Origin: Lonicera japonica
Taxonomy: Eukaryota > Streptophyta > Magnoliopsida > Dipsacales > Caprifoliaceae
NCBI GenBank assembly: GCA_021464415.1
Contig: JAKCWG010000519.1
Location: forward strand, 62,001-126,000
Length of the DNA stretch: 64,000 bases
Direction: 5' to 3'
Shown: positions 47,199 to 58,433 of the stretch, one piece after another
Numbering within the stretch: position 1 is the first letter of the stretch
How the letters are laid out: every line of letters starts with the position of its first letter
Translations under genes and position numbers: made by a program
Notes under the pieces: generated by a model
Database searches by the model: none
What the model was told of the DNA's origin: nothing
What the model saw: only the letters and a program-made list of their open reading frames with translations

Positions 47199-48709
47199 AG
47201 GGGCTGACTTGGGCCTGAGCTAAGAGGGCTCCAGCCCTGAGTAAAAAAATCAATTACCTATTAGCAAGTATATATATGTATATATAAACTTATAACTCAG
47301 CCTACTATTAGCCCACCCCACTACAGCCCACCCAAACCAGTGACCAACCTAGCCTAACCTCAAAATACAAAAAGAATGGGTCAGGTGGCCCACAACTCTT
47401 TTTCCTTTCTGAAGTTTGCGGCCCAGTTATAACATTAATAAAGAAAATGAGAAATAATATATATAAATATATTTAAAAGCTGCCCGTCAACGCGTCACTG
47501 CCCGACTTCTCCCAACTCTTTATCCCCCTCCTCCTCCCACTCGTTACTCGAGTAAGAATTTGTTGACCCTACCCTATCTTTATTCTCCATCTCAAATTTT
47601 ATGCCTAGTATTAATATGGTAATGTTTTATATATACCCTTAGCATTTTGTCCGCGAGTAGGAGTTTCATTTTGATTTAGTATTTATTTTTTTTTAATTTA
47701 AATAGATGTTGCAAAATAAAATAAGTATAGTATATTAATTAAGTTTGGAAAAAAAAAAACTAACACTGTCGATTTGATACATTTCAAAAATAAATAGAAA
47801 ATTCTTGCTTCATTACTCTCTTATTCGTACGGTCTCCCAAACATTATATTCTCTCCTTCTCTTTAATACTCTTTCAAAACTCGTAACCAACCAACAATTT
47901 CATCTTCTTCTTTGCCTTCTTCAACTTTCATTGAGATAAGTGTGTCTTGGTTGCTTTAAAGCTATAGAATGCCATTGTAACAAACTAGATTTGGTAAAAC
48001 AGCACCCGACACGATAACAGGACACGAACCAACACGAAATTCTAAATTAATAGGTGAAACCTTAACAATTTCAGGTTGTATTAATATTGACCCGATAAAA
48101 TATGATAAGTTAATGGGTTGGGTTAGTTAATATTCGTTGACACGATAATAACATGTTCATAATATACATAGTAGTTGTATAAGATTATATATGTATATTT
48201 TTATTATAAATGTATATGATTTGTATAAGAATTACACATTTAATTGTTAATTTAAAGTTAGCTTACAATATATACATTTAATATTATATATACAAACAAT
48301 TTTTTTATTATATATGTCTTAACGGAAAATAACGAGAGTCGTGTCGGGTAATTCGTTAAAACAAGAAACGACAACACTCGATAGAAAAGTACCCCATTTA
48401 GATCCGAAATGATAACACCCAAAACACGATAAAAACCGACACAAACACAACCCGAACCGACCCATTGCCAGGTCTATAGCAAACCAACATCTTTTTCTGA
48501 ACTAATTCAAAATCAATTATTTTAAGGGCCACTAATATTTACAAAAATGGCATAATTATATTTTACTAGCTTAATTGAAAACAACGTGAAAATTGCCTCC
48601 ACAATCTAAACCAAATGATTCCTTTATTTTTTTTTTTTTTTTTTTAATTTATTACAACATTTTGTCATAGTTCAACTCATTCCCATCGAAAAATTATGTG
48701 TCAGCCCCT
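47199..48709. mobile_element. Mutator-like element with 9-bp target duplication
   Basis: The 10-bp inverted ends AGGGGCTGAC / GTCAGCCCCT are flanked by identical ATATCTATA at 47190-47198 and 48710-48718. A 9-bp duplication is the Mutator signature. Interior 47820-47950 is CT-rich and leader-like, and may be captured host sequence (inference). The hAT at 47986-48476 sits inside. No MURA transposase. Confidence 0.72.
47986..48476. mobile_element. hAT MITE nested in the Mutator-like element
   Basis: Ends TAGATTTGGTAAAA and (complement) TAGACCTGGCAATG differ mainly by C-to-T changes. The flanks TAACAAAC (47978-47985) and TAGCAAAC (48477-48484) are an 8-bp duplication with one mismatch. The ends are rich in ACACGA and ACCCGAC words. 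Confidence 0.78.
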
Positions 48710-48718
48710 ATATCTATA

Positions 48719-49305
48719 TAAAATACTCCCGAGTGAAATGCATGTTATCTGCACATGAACAATTCGGTTAATATTGTGACTGCAAAATGTGACGGAAGGG
48801 TTTTTGGTGTTCTGATTGAATAATTTAATAATTCAATTAACTCAAACTTGAATTTAAGGGTTAAGTTAGAAGTTGGTGTACGATTTCAGAGTTTCACGTA
48901 TTATTTACTCAATAAAATATAAACTACCATAAATTAAAATATCTAGGAATTTGTGTGCATTCACAATCAGGTGGTTTGAAAAACGATAGAGCCAAGTGTC
49001 TGCTGCTTTTTGCTCTGCCTAAAAGGTTCGGGACGTGTAGAATTGGACCGCTTATATCTATATCAAAAGAAAAGTTTTGAGACCACATAGGTCGGAAATT
49101 CAGACTTAAAAGATTGCAATAACTATAGCTTCTTTTATAATTATATTTAAGTTAAGAATATTTAATTATTTTAAATTACATAATTTTTTTTTTTCATAAT
49201 TTGTTTTAGTCACAGGGATAATGTTCAAAAAAAAATTCAATAAAAAAATACACCCCTTATTTTTGAATGATCAATTATACCCTTATTACAATTTTTTATT
49301 TTTTT
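48719..49305. other. AT-rich spacer
   Basis: No gene recognised. Its right part (49200-49305) is loosely mirrored at 49905-50000 around the array described next. Confidence 0.35.
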
Positions 49306-49900
49306 ATTACTATTGGAAGTCGTTAAGTTTCACCAACTACTTCCGCCACCACCACTACCAGAGCTCTGGCAAGAATTTTTGTATAGTGTAAAAATAAATT
49401 TGCACTCAAATTTATTTCTTTAATTGTTTGTAAATTTAGTGCAAAAATGATTTATGCAAAAATTTATATCTTAATTTGTCTATGGATTGGTGCAAAGATA
49501 TATTTGCAGTAAAATTTATAACGTTATTTGTTTGCGGATTTAGTGCAAAAACAGTTTTGCACAAAAAATATATCATGAATTGCTTGAGAATTTAGTTCAA
49601 AAACATATTTGAACTAAAATATGTATCATTTGTTACTTGCGGAATTAGTGGAAAAGCAAATTTGCACTAAAATATGTATTATTGATTGATTGCGGATTTA
49701 GTACAAAAACAAATTTGTACTAAAAATATATTATGAGTTGCTTTAGAATTTAGTCCAAAAACATATTTTCATTGAAATATGTATCATTTTTTCCTTGTGG
49801 ATTTAGTGCAAAAACAGATTTGCAGTATCTATATTGAAGTTTCAGTAAAATTATATGGAACTCCAGAGTGGGGATAGTAGTGATGGTGGTGGCCAGTGCC
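49306..49900. repeat. About eight 53-bp repeats framed by inverted CCACCACCACTACC flanks
   Basis: Units near 49431, 49483, 49532, 49586, 49639, 49691, 49744 and 49796 each hold GGATTTAGTGCAAAAACA followed by a TTTGCACTAAAAT-type complement, so each unit can form a small hairpin. The left flank CCACCACCACTACCAGAGCT is answered at 49870-49900 by CCAGAG ... GATGGTGGTGG in reverse. This suggests an inverted-repeat element whose centre has expanded into an array. Confidence 0.7.
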
Positions 49901-50043
49901 CAGTGGTGATTAATTTATTTTTAGGAAAAATTAAAAAAAATTGATAAAGAGTATTTTAAGTAAAGACAAATGAATGCCCTTATATTAGAATAAAAATATA
50001 AGATATCTTTTCCTTAAATATAATTATAAACCCGTTGTCTCAT

Positions 50044-51115
50044 GACTATAAATAATCTTCTAAACGTTCTTGCTAAATATGAAATTCAGCCCAAAGACTA
50101 TTATAAAATCCAAAAAACAGCTCTAATATTTGCATCTAACGAGAGCAATATATATCAGAACTAATATATTTTAAGTGAAAACTTAGAAGCCTAGAAGTAT
50201 AACCTTAATTCTTTCTCCCATTGTAGTTATAAATAATTCTTATCTACAAGTTTTACCACTTATTCTTACCGGTGTATTAAATGGATTGTACCCTTATTAT
50301 ATTTTATGAAAATACAACTAATATAATGCACTGGTAAAAATAGTGGTAAGATTTGCAAATAAGTATAACATTATTCTTAATATAATGAGTAATGGACTAG
50401 CATGGTATGAAAATGCGACTTCTCGAACTTGAAAGTACTTAGATTTGAGTCTTATATGATGAACCAAAAATAAATTAATCATAAATATAAGAATTTTCAT
50501 TAACTATCATGGCCTTTTTGGTTCTTTTTGTGACGCTACCATCAATAGTTGATAAATTTGAAACCAAAAGTATTATTATTGTTCTTAAGTAGAAAACTAT
50601 ATGCATTGGTTTAGCTGATTTATTTATTTATTTTTCAGAATTTGAAACAAAAGTAATGGAATACACAGCTAGAAAAACCTTTGTTTTGGAGCTTTATGTA
50701 TGTTAGTATGTATGGCATATTGAAAACAGAAAAGCCAAAAAAGAAAAAAAAAATGTAAATCTGAACAGAATTTGCAACTTTTGGCTTGAATGCCTATTTT
50801 AAAAATAAATTTTAGCTTCCTTTTAAAAAACACTAATCAAGGATTATAATTAAATTTTTAATAGAAAATAATAATAATAACAATGGACTAAACAAATGGC
50901 GTAACTCCCTCAACATTAGGATTTGAAAGTGCTTAAAGTTTGATACTTCGAGCCTTTTGAAAAATTTGTTTTTTGCTTTAAATTCGCCGGGTCTTGAGAT
51001 ATACTCCATTTTTAATTATATGGTGAAACTCGTCTCCTTAGTTATACTCCAACTTGTTTTCTCTTTAGATCGAAACTTGCCTTTAGTTTATGAGATATAA
51101 TGTATTTTAGTTACA
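50044..51115 (+). repeat. Segmental duplication, unit 1
   Basis: Matches 51799-53400 in the same order. Shared words are ATATGAAATTCAGCCCAA (50076), AAGTAATGGAATACACA (50654) and GGATTATAATTAAATTTTTA (50841). The copies differ by many substitutions and small gaps. No coding content. Confidence 0.8.
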
Positions 51116-51423
51116 TGGTAACTCGTTATAATCTATTTTTCCGTTAAACAACCTTAATTTTAATACTGTAACTTCTTAATTACAGGAGAAATGCATTTGG
51201 CCTTAAACTAAAAGTTTTCTTTTCTTGATCTATCAGAGTAACAACAGAAAGAAGGAGATTAGATCCTAACAAGTGCATGGGTTAAAATCCTAAAAAAATG
51301 GGATCATAAGTCCTTTGGCTCATCTTAATGAAAAAAAAATCATCAGTTTAGTACTTGAACTAGATTCCACGAGAAAGAATTGGATCGAAAAAGTAATAAA
51401 GAAGAATTAAGTCTGGTCTAAAT

Positions 51424-51555
51424 TTCAGCTCAAGTGGTCAAAAGCGGGATTACAATCACATAGAGCGCACAAGTTCAAATCCCATCCCTCTTCTTGCTTT
51501 CCCTTGAACCACCAAGATCTATTATCTATTGCTTGTGTCAAAAAAAAATAAAAAA
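51424..51555 (+). mobile_element. tRNA-derived SINE-like element
   Basis: An A-box-like CAGCTCAAGTGGTCAAAAGC at 51427, B-box-like AAGTTCAAATCCCATC at 51471, and an A-rich tail near 51538-51556. A diverged 57-bp duplication of the tail follows (to about 51625). Target duplication not found. Confidence 0.55.
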
Positions 51556-51798
51556 TTAATTGAGAACCAATATTAGCTCTATTATCTATTACGTGTGTAA
51601 AAAATAAATAAATTTCAGAACCAATGTTAGTTCTTTCTAATGTACAAGCCAAAGTAGTCTTTACGGCTGATATGAACCATAATTCCTGCAGGTCTAGCAT
51701 TTCTATGAAATATATTTTGTAGGCACAATACTGACCCCAAATTTTATACTCAGACAGGCTTTAATTGTAGAGGAAAATTGAGACTTGTACATTGCAAT

Positions 51799-53400
51799 GA
51801 CTAAATAATCTTCAAAAAATTCTTGCCAAATATGAAGTTCAGCCCAAGACTATTATAAAATCCTAAAAATTGCTATAATATCTGCATCTAAACAGATCAA
51901 TACATACTATAACTAATTTATTTTAAGTGAAAACTTATTGTTTTTCTTTTCACAAAAAGTGAAAACTTCGAAGCTTAGTAAGTATAGCCTCAATTCTTCC
52001 TCCACTTCATAATACGTAACTGTGTAGTCATTATTTATTAGTGATGGACTAGCATATATAATATAAAAAGGCGTCCTCTCCAACTTCAGAATATCTTAGT
52101 TTGAGTCTCATTTGATGAATCAAAAATAAATTAATCAAAAATATAAGAATTTCCATCAACTATCATGACCTTTTTGTTTCTTTTGTGACAACTATCAATA
52201 ATTGATACATTTGAAACCAAATGTATTACTTTTATTATTCTTAATTAGAAATTATATGCAGTCAACGGTCTTGTAATCTGTTGGCATCCTTCTTGTCCTC
52301 TTAATAGAGAGGTCTTGGGTTTGACCCGACTCACATGAATGTAGTTGTCAAATCCTGTTTGTCTACCATTTGTGGTGGTTGTGAATTTATAATTATATCA
52401 AAATAAATTTTATTTATTTTTTCAAAATTTGAAACAAAAGTAATGGAATACACAAAAGAACCTTTGTTGGATCTTTAATGGGGCCACAATTTGTGTTTTT
52501 GGGTCATATTTTTGTCTAACTAAACCCGACATGACTAGAAAACCGAAAACATGATCACGACATGATACGACAACATGACACAACCCAACATACACAATTA
52601 CAAAATTTTGGGCCAATTTCATTTCGTTTCATGATATGTTTACTTGTTTATTTTTAAAAATGCCACCCATTAACCACCAGCAAGTGGCTCAGTGGTAGCG
52701 CACTGGGATTAGCGCTATCTGATAGCCAGCGATTAGCCACTGTTTTCTGAACAGGGATTAGTCGAGTACTAGAAAGTATTTAGACAAAAAAAATAAAAAA
52801 TGCCACCCATTATTATTTATGTATGTAGGGCTACATATTGAAAAATACTTATAAATGGTTGGGTATAAATGGTTGGGGTTGAATCTGGGTGCTTGCAAAT
52901 TAATATAAGTTTTGAATATCAAAAACATAAATAAGGAGACCGGCATATAGAAAACAGAAAAGCCAAAAACAAAAATTGTAAATTTGAACAGAATTAGCAA
53001 CTTTTGGCTTGAAAACAAGTACCGCAATTGCCTATTTTAAATAAAAAAGGACTGATTTTAAAAATAAATTTTAGCTTCCTTTCAAAAAATCTCTAATCAA
53101 GGATTATAATTAAATTTTTAATTGGAAATAATAATAACAATGGACTAAACAAACGTCATAACTCCCTCAACATTAGAATTTGAAAGTGCATTTCACAAAG
53201 TTAAAACTTGATATTTCGAGCCTTTTGAGAACTAATTTTTGCTTTAAATTCACCGGGGCTTGAAATATATACTCTATTTTTAATTATGTGGTAGAACTCG
53301 CCTTCTTAATTATATTCCAAATTACTTTCGCTTTATCGAAACTAACTTGCCTTTAGTTTCTTTTTCTTATTTTTTCGAAATATACTGTATTTTTATTTAT
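51799..53400 (+). repeat. Segmental duplication, unit 2 (with insertion)
   Basis: Second copy of 50044-51115, lengthened by about 465 bp inserted at roughly 52478-52942. The insertion includes hAT-like ACATGA/ACCCGAC-rich sequence and an intact SINE. Confidence 0.8.
52673..52800 (+). mobile_element. SINE with 17-bp target duplication
   Basis: The head contains TGGCTCAGTGGTAGCGCAC (A box, 11 of 12 to TRGCNNAGYNGG) and a degenerate B box (GGATTAGTCGAG). The tail is A-rich. It is flanked by AAAAATGCCACCCATTA at 52656-52672 and again at 52796-52812, the variable-length duplication left by LINE-driven retroposition. Probably the youngest SINE in the window. Confidence 0.85.
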
Positions 53401-54060
53401 AGATTATAGCTATGGCTGTGCATGGATTCAAATCTGGCAAAATGCTGTTAGCGCGTTGGGTCTTATTAAACTAAAAGTTTATTGTTTGGGACAAAACTAA
53501 AACTTGATGCGCTGGAAAGAAAGATTTTATTTTGAGTGGTTTATGGAGAAAAACTGTGTCTGACTTTATTTTAACTTTGCCAGCTAGGACTCAAAACATT
53601 CCCAACTCTTTGACTTTTGCCCCTACTTATTCAAAACTAATCAAACTGTCAAATGCTGTTTTAGTCATAAACCATTCACAGAGTTTCTGATTAATTTAAA
53701 AACCGTCTATTTTAAAATATAAATAAATAAATGTTTTTATAAAATTTAATAAAAATATTTTTTTTAATAATTAAAACATTTTCACTAAAATTTATTAAAA
53801 AAATTTCAATTAAAAAAGATGTGTAGCAGAGATGACTTCCGATAAAATTTAATAGAGATAATCTAATTATTATAAATATACTTTTTATCAATTTTCATGA
53901 AAAATTACGTTATTTATGTTTCAAAATGAATGGTAGTTAAGGTAATTAACTTGTTCTTAACGAGTTAAGAAGGGTACTCCTCAACCCACTGCCACTTCTA
54001 GCAGTTAAGTACACTTTACAGTGAACTACTCAGAAAATTTAGCCCACATACAGACTAGCA
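53401..54060. other. 5' flank of NAP1
   Basis: AT-rich DNA with no recognised transposon or exon. It becomes more complex from about 53950 towards the promoter. Confidence 0.4.
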
Positions 54061-54066
54061 CCATTC

Positions 54067-54075
54067 AAACCCTAA
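54067..54075 (+). promoter_or_regulatory. Telo-box in the NAP1 promoter/leader
   Basis: AAACCCTAA, followed directly by ACC. Telo-boxes are common close to the start of plant genes expressed in dividing cells (ribosomal proteins, replication and chromatin genes), which suits a histone chaperone. About 110 bp upstream of the ATG. Confidence 0.6.
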
Positions 54076-54186
54076 ACCTACTACTTCCTCTCCAATATAT
54101 AGATTATTATTATATATATGTATAGATCTTGGTGGGTTTACATTTGCATTTGGGTGAGTTGGAAAAAAAGTTTAACAAATACCCAT

Positions 54187-57100
54187 ATGATGAGTAATTC
54201 AAAGGATCAATTCCACATGGCTGATCTTCACTCTGCTCTTCTTCCTTCTGGTATTATAATTAATCCATTGTTTTTCTTTCTATTCAGTCTCTATACTTTT
54301 CATCATTTTCTTGATCTATGTTGTATCTACTTTTTGATTGTAGCTCTTAGTGCTGAGGATCGTGTAGATCTTGTTAATTCCATCAAGGTATCACATTATG
54401 TATATATTTGGTGTAAAAGATTATCGGGTTTTGTTTAAAATGAAAATAATGTTTGTTTGTAATTTTTTTTTTGTTGGTGGAATTGGGGACAGAGTAAGCT
54501 TCATGATTTGGCGGGAGATCATGCTGATTTTTTGGACACACTTTCACAAAATGTTAGGAACCGTGTTGATGTCCTCAGAGAGATTCAGGTTTAGTACTTA
54601 AATATATATATATATATATTAATGTTCAATTTTGATTCTTATAATGGGTTGGTTTTGATTTGAATTCCCTTGTGTTGAGTCTAAACATAGCATAGTTAGC
54701 AATAACAAGTATCCAAAATGCTCATTGGCTTCAAATTTCATGGTTGATTCTCCTTTATTTTGTCATTTTTCTTAATAGATTGTGCTTGATGTGTTTTATA
54801 CCATTTTTACCGAAATAGGTTTGGGGGAATACAGATCAATTTTCGATTTGTGATAGCCTTCTAGAATGGAAATATTTTACAAACCGAAGCAAAATGATGG
54901 ATATTACAAGGAAAAAACCAGTTGTGTAAGTGTGATTTTGTCCATGATAACCTGAATCACCCATTCCCGCAGTTAAACAAAGCTAATGGTGTTTGTATTC
55001 ACCTCTTGATGCTGAACGGAAGACTATTCAGCATTAAGAGGTAATACCGTTGTTTGTCTTCTCACCTCTTAATGATAGATTAAGAGGCAAGCCACCTGCT
55101 GTATGATTAGTCATGATGAAATTTTATTCCAACGTTGCCCGTTTTCTTTTTATTGCTGAGGTATTAATTGAGTGCTGTCCGGCAGGGTCAAAGGTCTGAA
55201 CCATGTCGTTGTAATTAAAAAAATAAATAAAATAGAAGTCTAATGTCATGTATTCAGCATTCAGAGCAAATAAATTAGGATGGTGCTCTGTTTGCCATAG
55301 CTATTGAGTTTTATCATATAACATTCTTCTGAACATTTATCTATATGCAAGTGAGATAGGCCCTTCTTGTTGCTCTTGAATTCTTTGTACGTGTTTTGCC
55401 TGGAAAAAATTAGGAATACGAATAATACATGTGCTTTCTTAATATAGAGTCAGCATGATGAACTGGAGGCAAAGTATATTGAAGAGAGGGCGGCATTGGA
55501 AGCTAAGTTTCAGAAGTTGTATGGTCCACTATACACAAAGGTCTATGACTAGCCAATTATAGTGTTATTCTTTTCTTTTTTAGGAACCACGCGGTTCTGT
55601 AAACATTATTTACCTTTCTGGGTAGTCAATAGTGATATTGCCAAAGCATAAATAGCTTCTGCCAGAGCAATGCGTCATGCTTAAAGCATAATGTACAGCA
55701 ACACAAGGCACTAATTGCTATGGCATTGACCATTTCAGCTTTTAGTTTGATTTTATATTTTTCTTAATCACTTGCAGCGATTCGAGATTGTGAATGGTGT
55801 GGTTGAAGTTGATGGAGTTTTAGAGAACCATAAAAATGATCAATCAATGACAGGTATTTTTGGCTAACAATTGGAGTGTTCTAAAACTCGGCCTAGGCAG
55901 GCCAGGAAGATTTTTTCACTCCGTTATTGTAAAATAATTTTTCTGTGTTTCATATATATATATGGGGATATTAGGTTGGAGAACTATTTGCCTTTTGAAG
56001 AAGTAAAGTTTGATTTCTTGCTGTATTGTACTTCAGAAAAATAAATCAATAGAAAAGCTTATGAAGTATGAAGCACATTGGTTTCCACATTGGTAATTGC
56101 TTATTTTGTGTGTTTGATTGATGTATAAACCATACATAATGTATTAATGTATTCATGCAGATAAAGGTGTGCCGAATTTCTGGCTCACTGCAATGAAGAC
56201 TAATGAAGTACTAGCCGAGGAGGTAAGGGGATTTATCTTGCGCCATTGCTTCCACAAACCCCCACATACACCCTCCCAAGTTAATTTAAGGGTGTGTTTG
56301 ATAACTTTCTTTTCCCTGGAAATTATCCAGAACTTCATGTTTTCCATTTCCAGTAGTGTTTGATTGCCTTGTTTTTCATGGAAATTCCATCTTACAACTT
56401 GGTTTAGCCTAATTTACTCAGTTTCAACATAATTCAAAACCAGCTTTATCCTAAGTTTTTGTGTTTTTCATGGAAAACATCCGATGGAATTCAATTCTTT
56501 TTCGTGTAAGTTATCGAATGTACTCTTAACTGTTTACTGATTTCTAAATCCCAATTTTCTCGATTCAGATATCAGAGAGCGACGAAGGAGCTCTCCAGTA
56601 TCTCAAAGATATTAAGTGGAGTAGGATTGATGGCTCCAAGGGCTTTAAGCTAGAGTTCTTCTTTGATTCAAATCCGTATTTTAAGAACACCGTATTGACA
56701 AAGACGTACCACATGATTAACGAGGACGAACATATTTTAGAAAATTCAATAGGGTACTAATTTAGTATTGCTTAGTGTTTTTTTTTTAAGCATTCTTAAG
56801 TTCCCCCTTAATTTGTATTCATTTGGGTACCTTGCAGGACAGAGATTGAATGGTATCCAGGAAAAATCTTGACTGAGAAAATTCTTAAAAAGAAAGTTAA
56901 AAAAGGTTCCAAGAATTTCAAGCCAATAATGAGATCCGAGGATTGTGAAAGTTTTTTCAACTTTTTTAGCCCGCCCCAAGTCCCCGTAAGTGATGACGAT
57001 ATTGATGAAGATATGGTAAGTTCCATATTCTTTTGTAAAAGGGAAACCATGTTAGCATTAATATATTACTCTGAGATTTCTGTTTAATTTTTGTGCTTAT

Positions 57101-58391
57101 TGTGATATGATTTTTTCAAAAGGCTGAAGTGCTTCAGAGTCAAATGGAGCAAGATTATGATATTGCGTAAGAAATTTCAGCATCCTCTTAAATTGAAAAT
57201 CTTGATGTAAATTACAATTCTGGCACTTAGCTTAAAGAATTGTGTACCAGTAGATTTATAACAACAGTTTCATCTAGGCTGCAAATTGTCTTATATAAAC
57301 AACACTGGTTTATTATGCAAGGCAATCACAAAAACTGTCTTTAAAAATTTAAATTGTCGGGCTTGAGATTAATTGTGCCAATGTGATATGCTTGTAGCTC
57401 AACCATTCGAGAAAAAATCATTCCTCATGCTGTATCTTGGTTTACGGGGGAGGCTGCTCAGATAGACGATGAGGACGACGTTGTGAAAGATGATGACGAT
57501 GACGACACTGAGAAAGATGACGATGAGGACGAGCATGGTGATGAAGATGATGATAGTGATGGAGAAGAAGTAGATGACGATGATGTGGATGAAGATGAAG
57601 ATGAAGTTAAACAAAACAACAACGAGAAGGTACTACTCGCCCATCTCAAATTGGTAGTCTCACTTTGACTTTTGTACTTTTTAATGAAACACTGGTTTCA
57701 ACATAAGCAATGGTCAAGAATAAAACTTATTTTCAACTTGTGAGATTTGATATGTTGATTATGTCTTAAAAAGAAAATGGGACTATCAATTTGAGACGTC
57801 CCCAAAAAAAAATAGGAACTATTAATTTGAGACTAATAGGGAGTAGTTTATACGCTAGCACTTGAGATTCTAAAATATGAATGGAAAAAAAATATAGTCT
57901 TCTTTACAGGCTCTCTTATTTATATGTTGACGAAAATCTTCTCTTTGAGATAGGGTGATAATGGAGATGCTCTCTCCATCCCAAATTAAGAATCACATAC
58001 TCCTTTTTCGGACATCCTAAATTAAGAGTCACACATCCTCTTTGAGAGTTAATCAGTTCAACAAACATCACAACAGTAAATATGTTTTATTTTTGATACT
58101 GATTACGCTGATCTTAAAATGTGTCAGTCAAATACTGACTCTTAATTTGGGAGGGAGGGATTATAAAGTTTTGGTTAGTGCCAAAGTTGTTTTGGCTTCT
58201 GCCAGAGCCCAGAGGAATGTGCTTACGAATGCATATAATACAAACTATCACGACAAGAAGACTTGCTTTGGCAAAAGTCAAAAGTGCTTTGGCGTGAGAA
58301 CTAGACTTCAAGTTATTGTAGACTTCTTCACACTCGTCCGTTTTGTATGCTGCAGAAGGTGGAAGTATGCAAACCAATTAAAGTTTTTTAG
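54187..58391 (+). CDS. NAP1: Nucleosome assembly protein 1 (NAP1), eleven inferred exons
   Basis: Histone H2A-H2B chaperone that shuttles between cytoplasm and nucleus and works in nucleosome assembly. Exons: 54187-54250, 54344-54387, 54493-54588, 55448-55540, 55778-55853, 56161-56222, 56569-56753, 56838-57015, 57123-57166, 57398-57629, and a doubtful 58356-58391. All junctions are GT/AG and phases agree. The first ten encode 358 residues: MSNSKDQ start, the dimerisation helix ([40 protein letters not shown]), then [85 protein letters not shown] and [17 protein letters not shown] long Asp/Glu tract (57465-57615) follows. ATG 54190 could be used instead. Plant NAP1 usually ends in a CaaX-type CKQQ; here exon 11 gives [11 protein letters not shown] and stops. 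Confidence 0.93.
56290..56525. mobile_element. MITE in NAP1 intron 6
   Basis: Ends GGGTGTGTTTGATAAC and (complement) GAGTACATTCGATAAC are imperfect inverted repeats, each flanked by TTAA. Probably an old Tourist-like insertion, removed by splicing. Confidence 0.55.
57725..57850. mobile_element. Stowaway-like MITE fragment in the last NAP1 intron
   Basis: Related to the right half of 62953-63157: GTGAGATTTG(A/G)TA, ATTATGTC and AATTTGAGAC words occur in the same order. Confidence 0.5.
57969..58162. mobile_element. Second Stowaway-like MITE in the last NAP1 intron
   Basis: Left CTCTCTCCATCCCAAATTAA and right CTCTTAATTTGGGAGGGAGG are inverted, matching the CTCCCTCCGTCCC ends of plant Stowaway elements. 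The TA target is not clear on the left. Confidence 0.6.
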
Positions 58392-58400
58392 CTGAGTAAG

Positions 58401-58433
58401 CGGCCTCTTGAATTCAAGCAAGCAGTAGTTTGA
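58401..58433 (+). pseudogene. Vestige of the NAP1 C-terminal prenylation tail
   Basis: In one frame this reads R-P-L-E-F-K-Q-A-V-V-stop, close to the R-P-P-E-C-K-Q-Q-stop that ends typical plant NAP1. The changes are CCT to CTT, TGC to TTC at the prenylated Cys, and one extra A that shifts the final Gln and stop. In the spliced frame favoured here it lies beyond the stop at 58391, in the 3' UTR. Confidence 0.5.

Noticed and set aside
49431..49830. CRISPR-like array
   Set aside because: Eukaryotic DNA; units are contiguous imperfect tandem repeats without unique spacers.
54118..54186. Longer NAP1 N-terminus starting at 54118
   Set aside because: In frame and open, but MYRSWWVYICIWVSW is unlike any NAP1 start, whereas MSNSKDQ at 54190 fits the family.
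57399..57668. Separate acidic or Ser-rich small proteins near the NAP1 acidic tract
   Set aside because: They are the NAP1 exon 10 acidic tail and its antisense or intron read-through frames.
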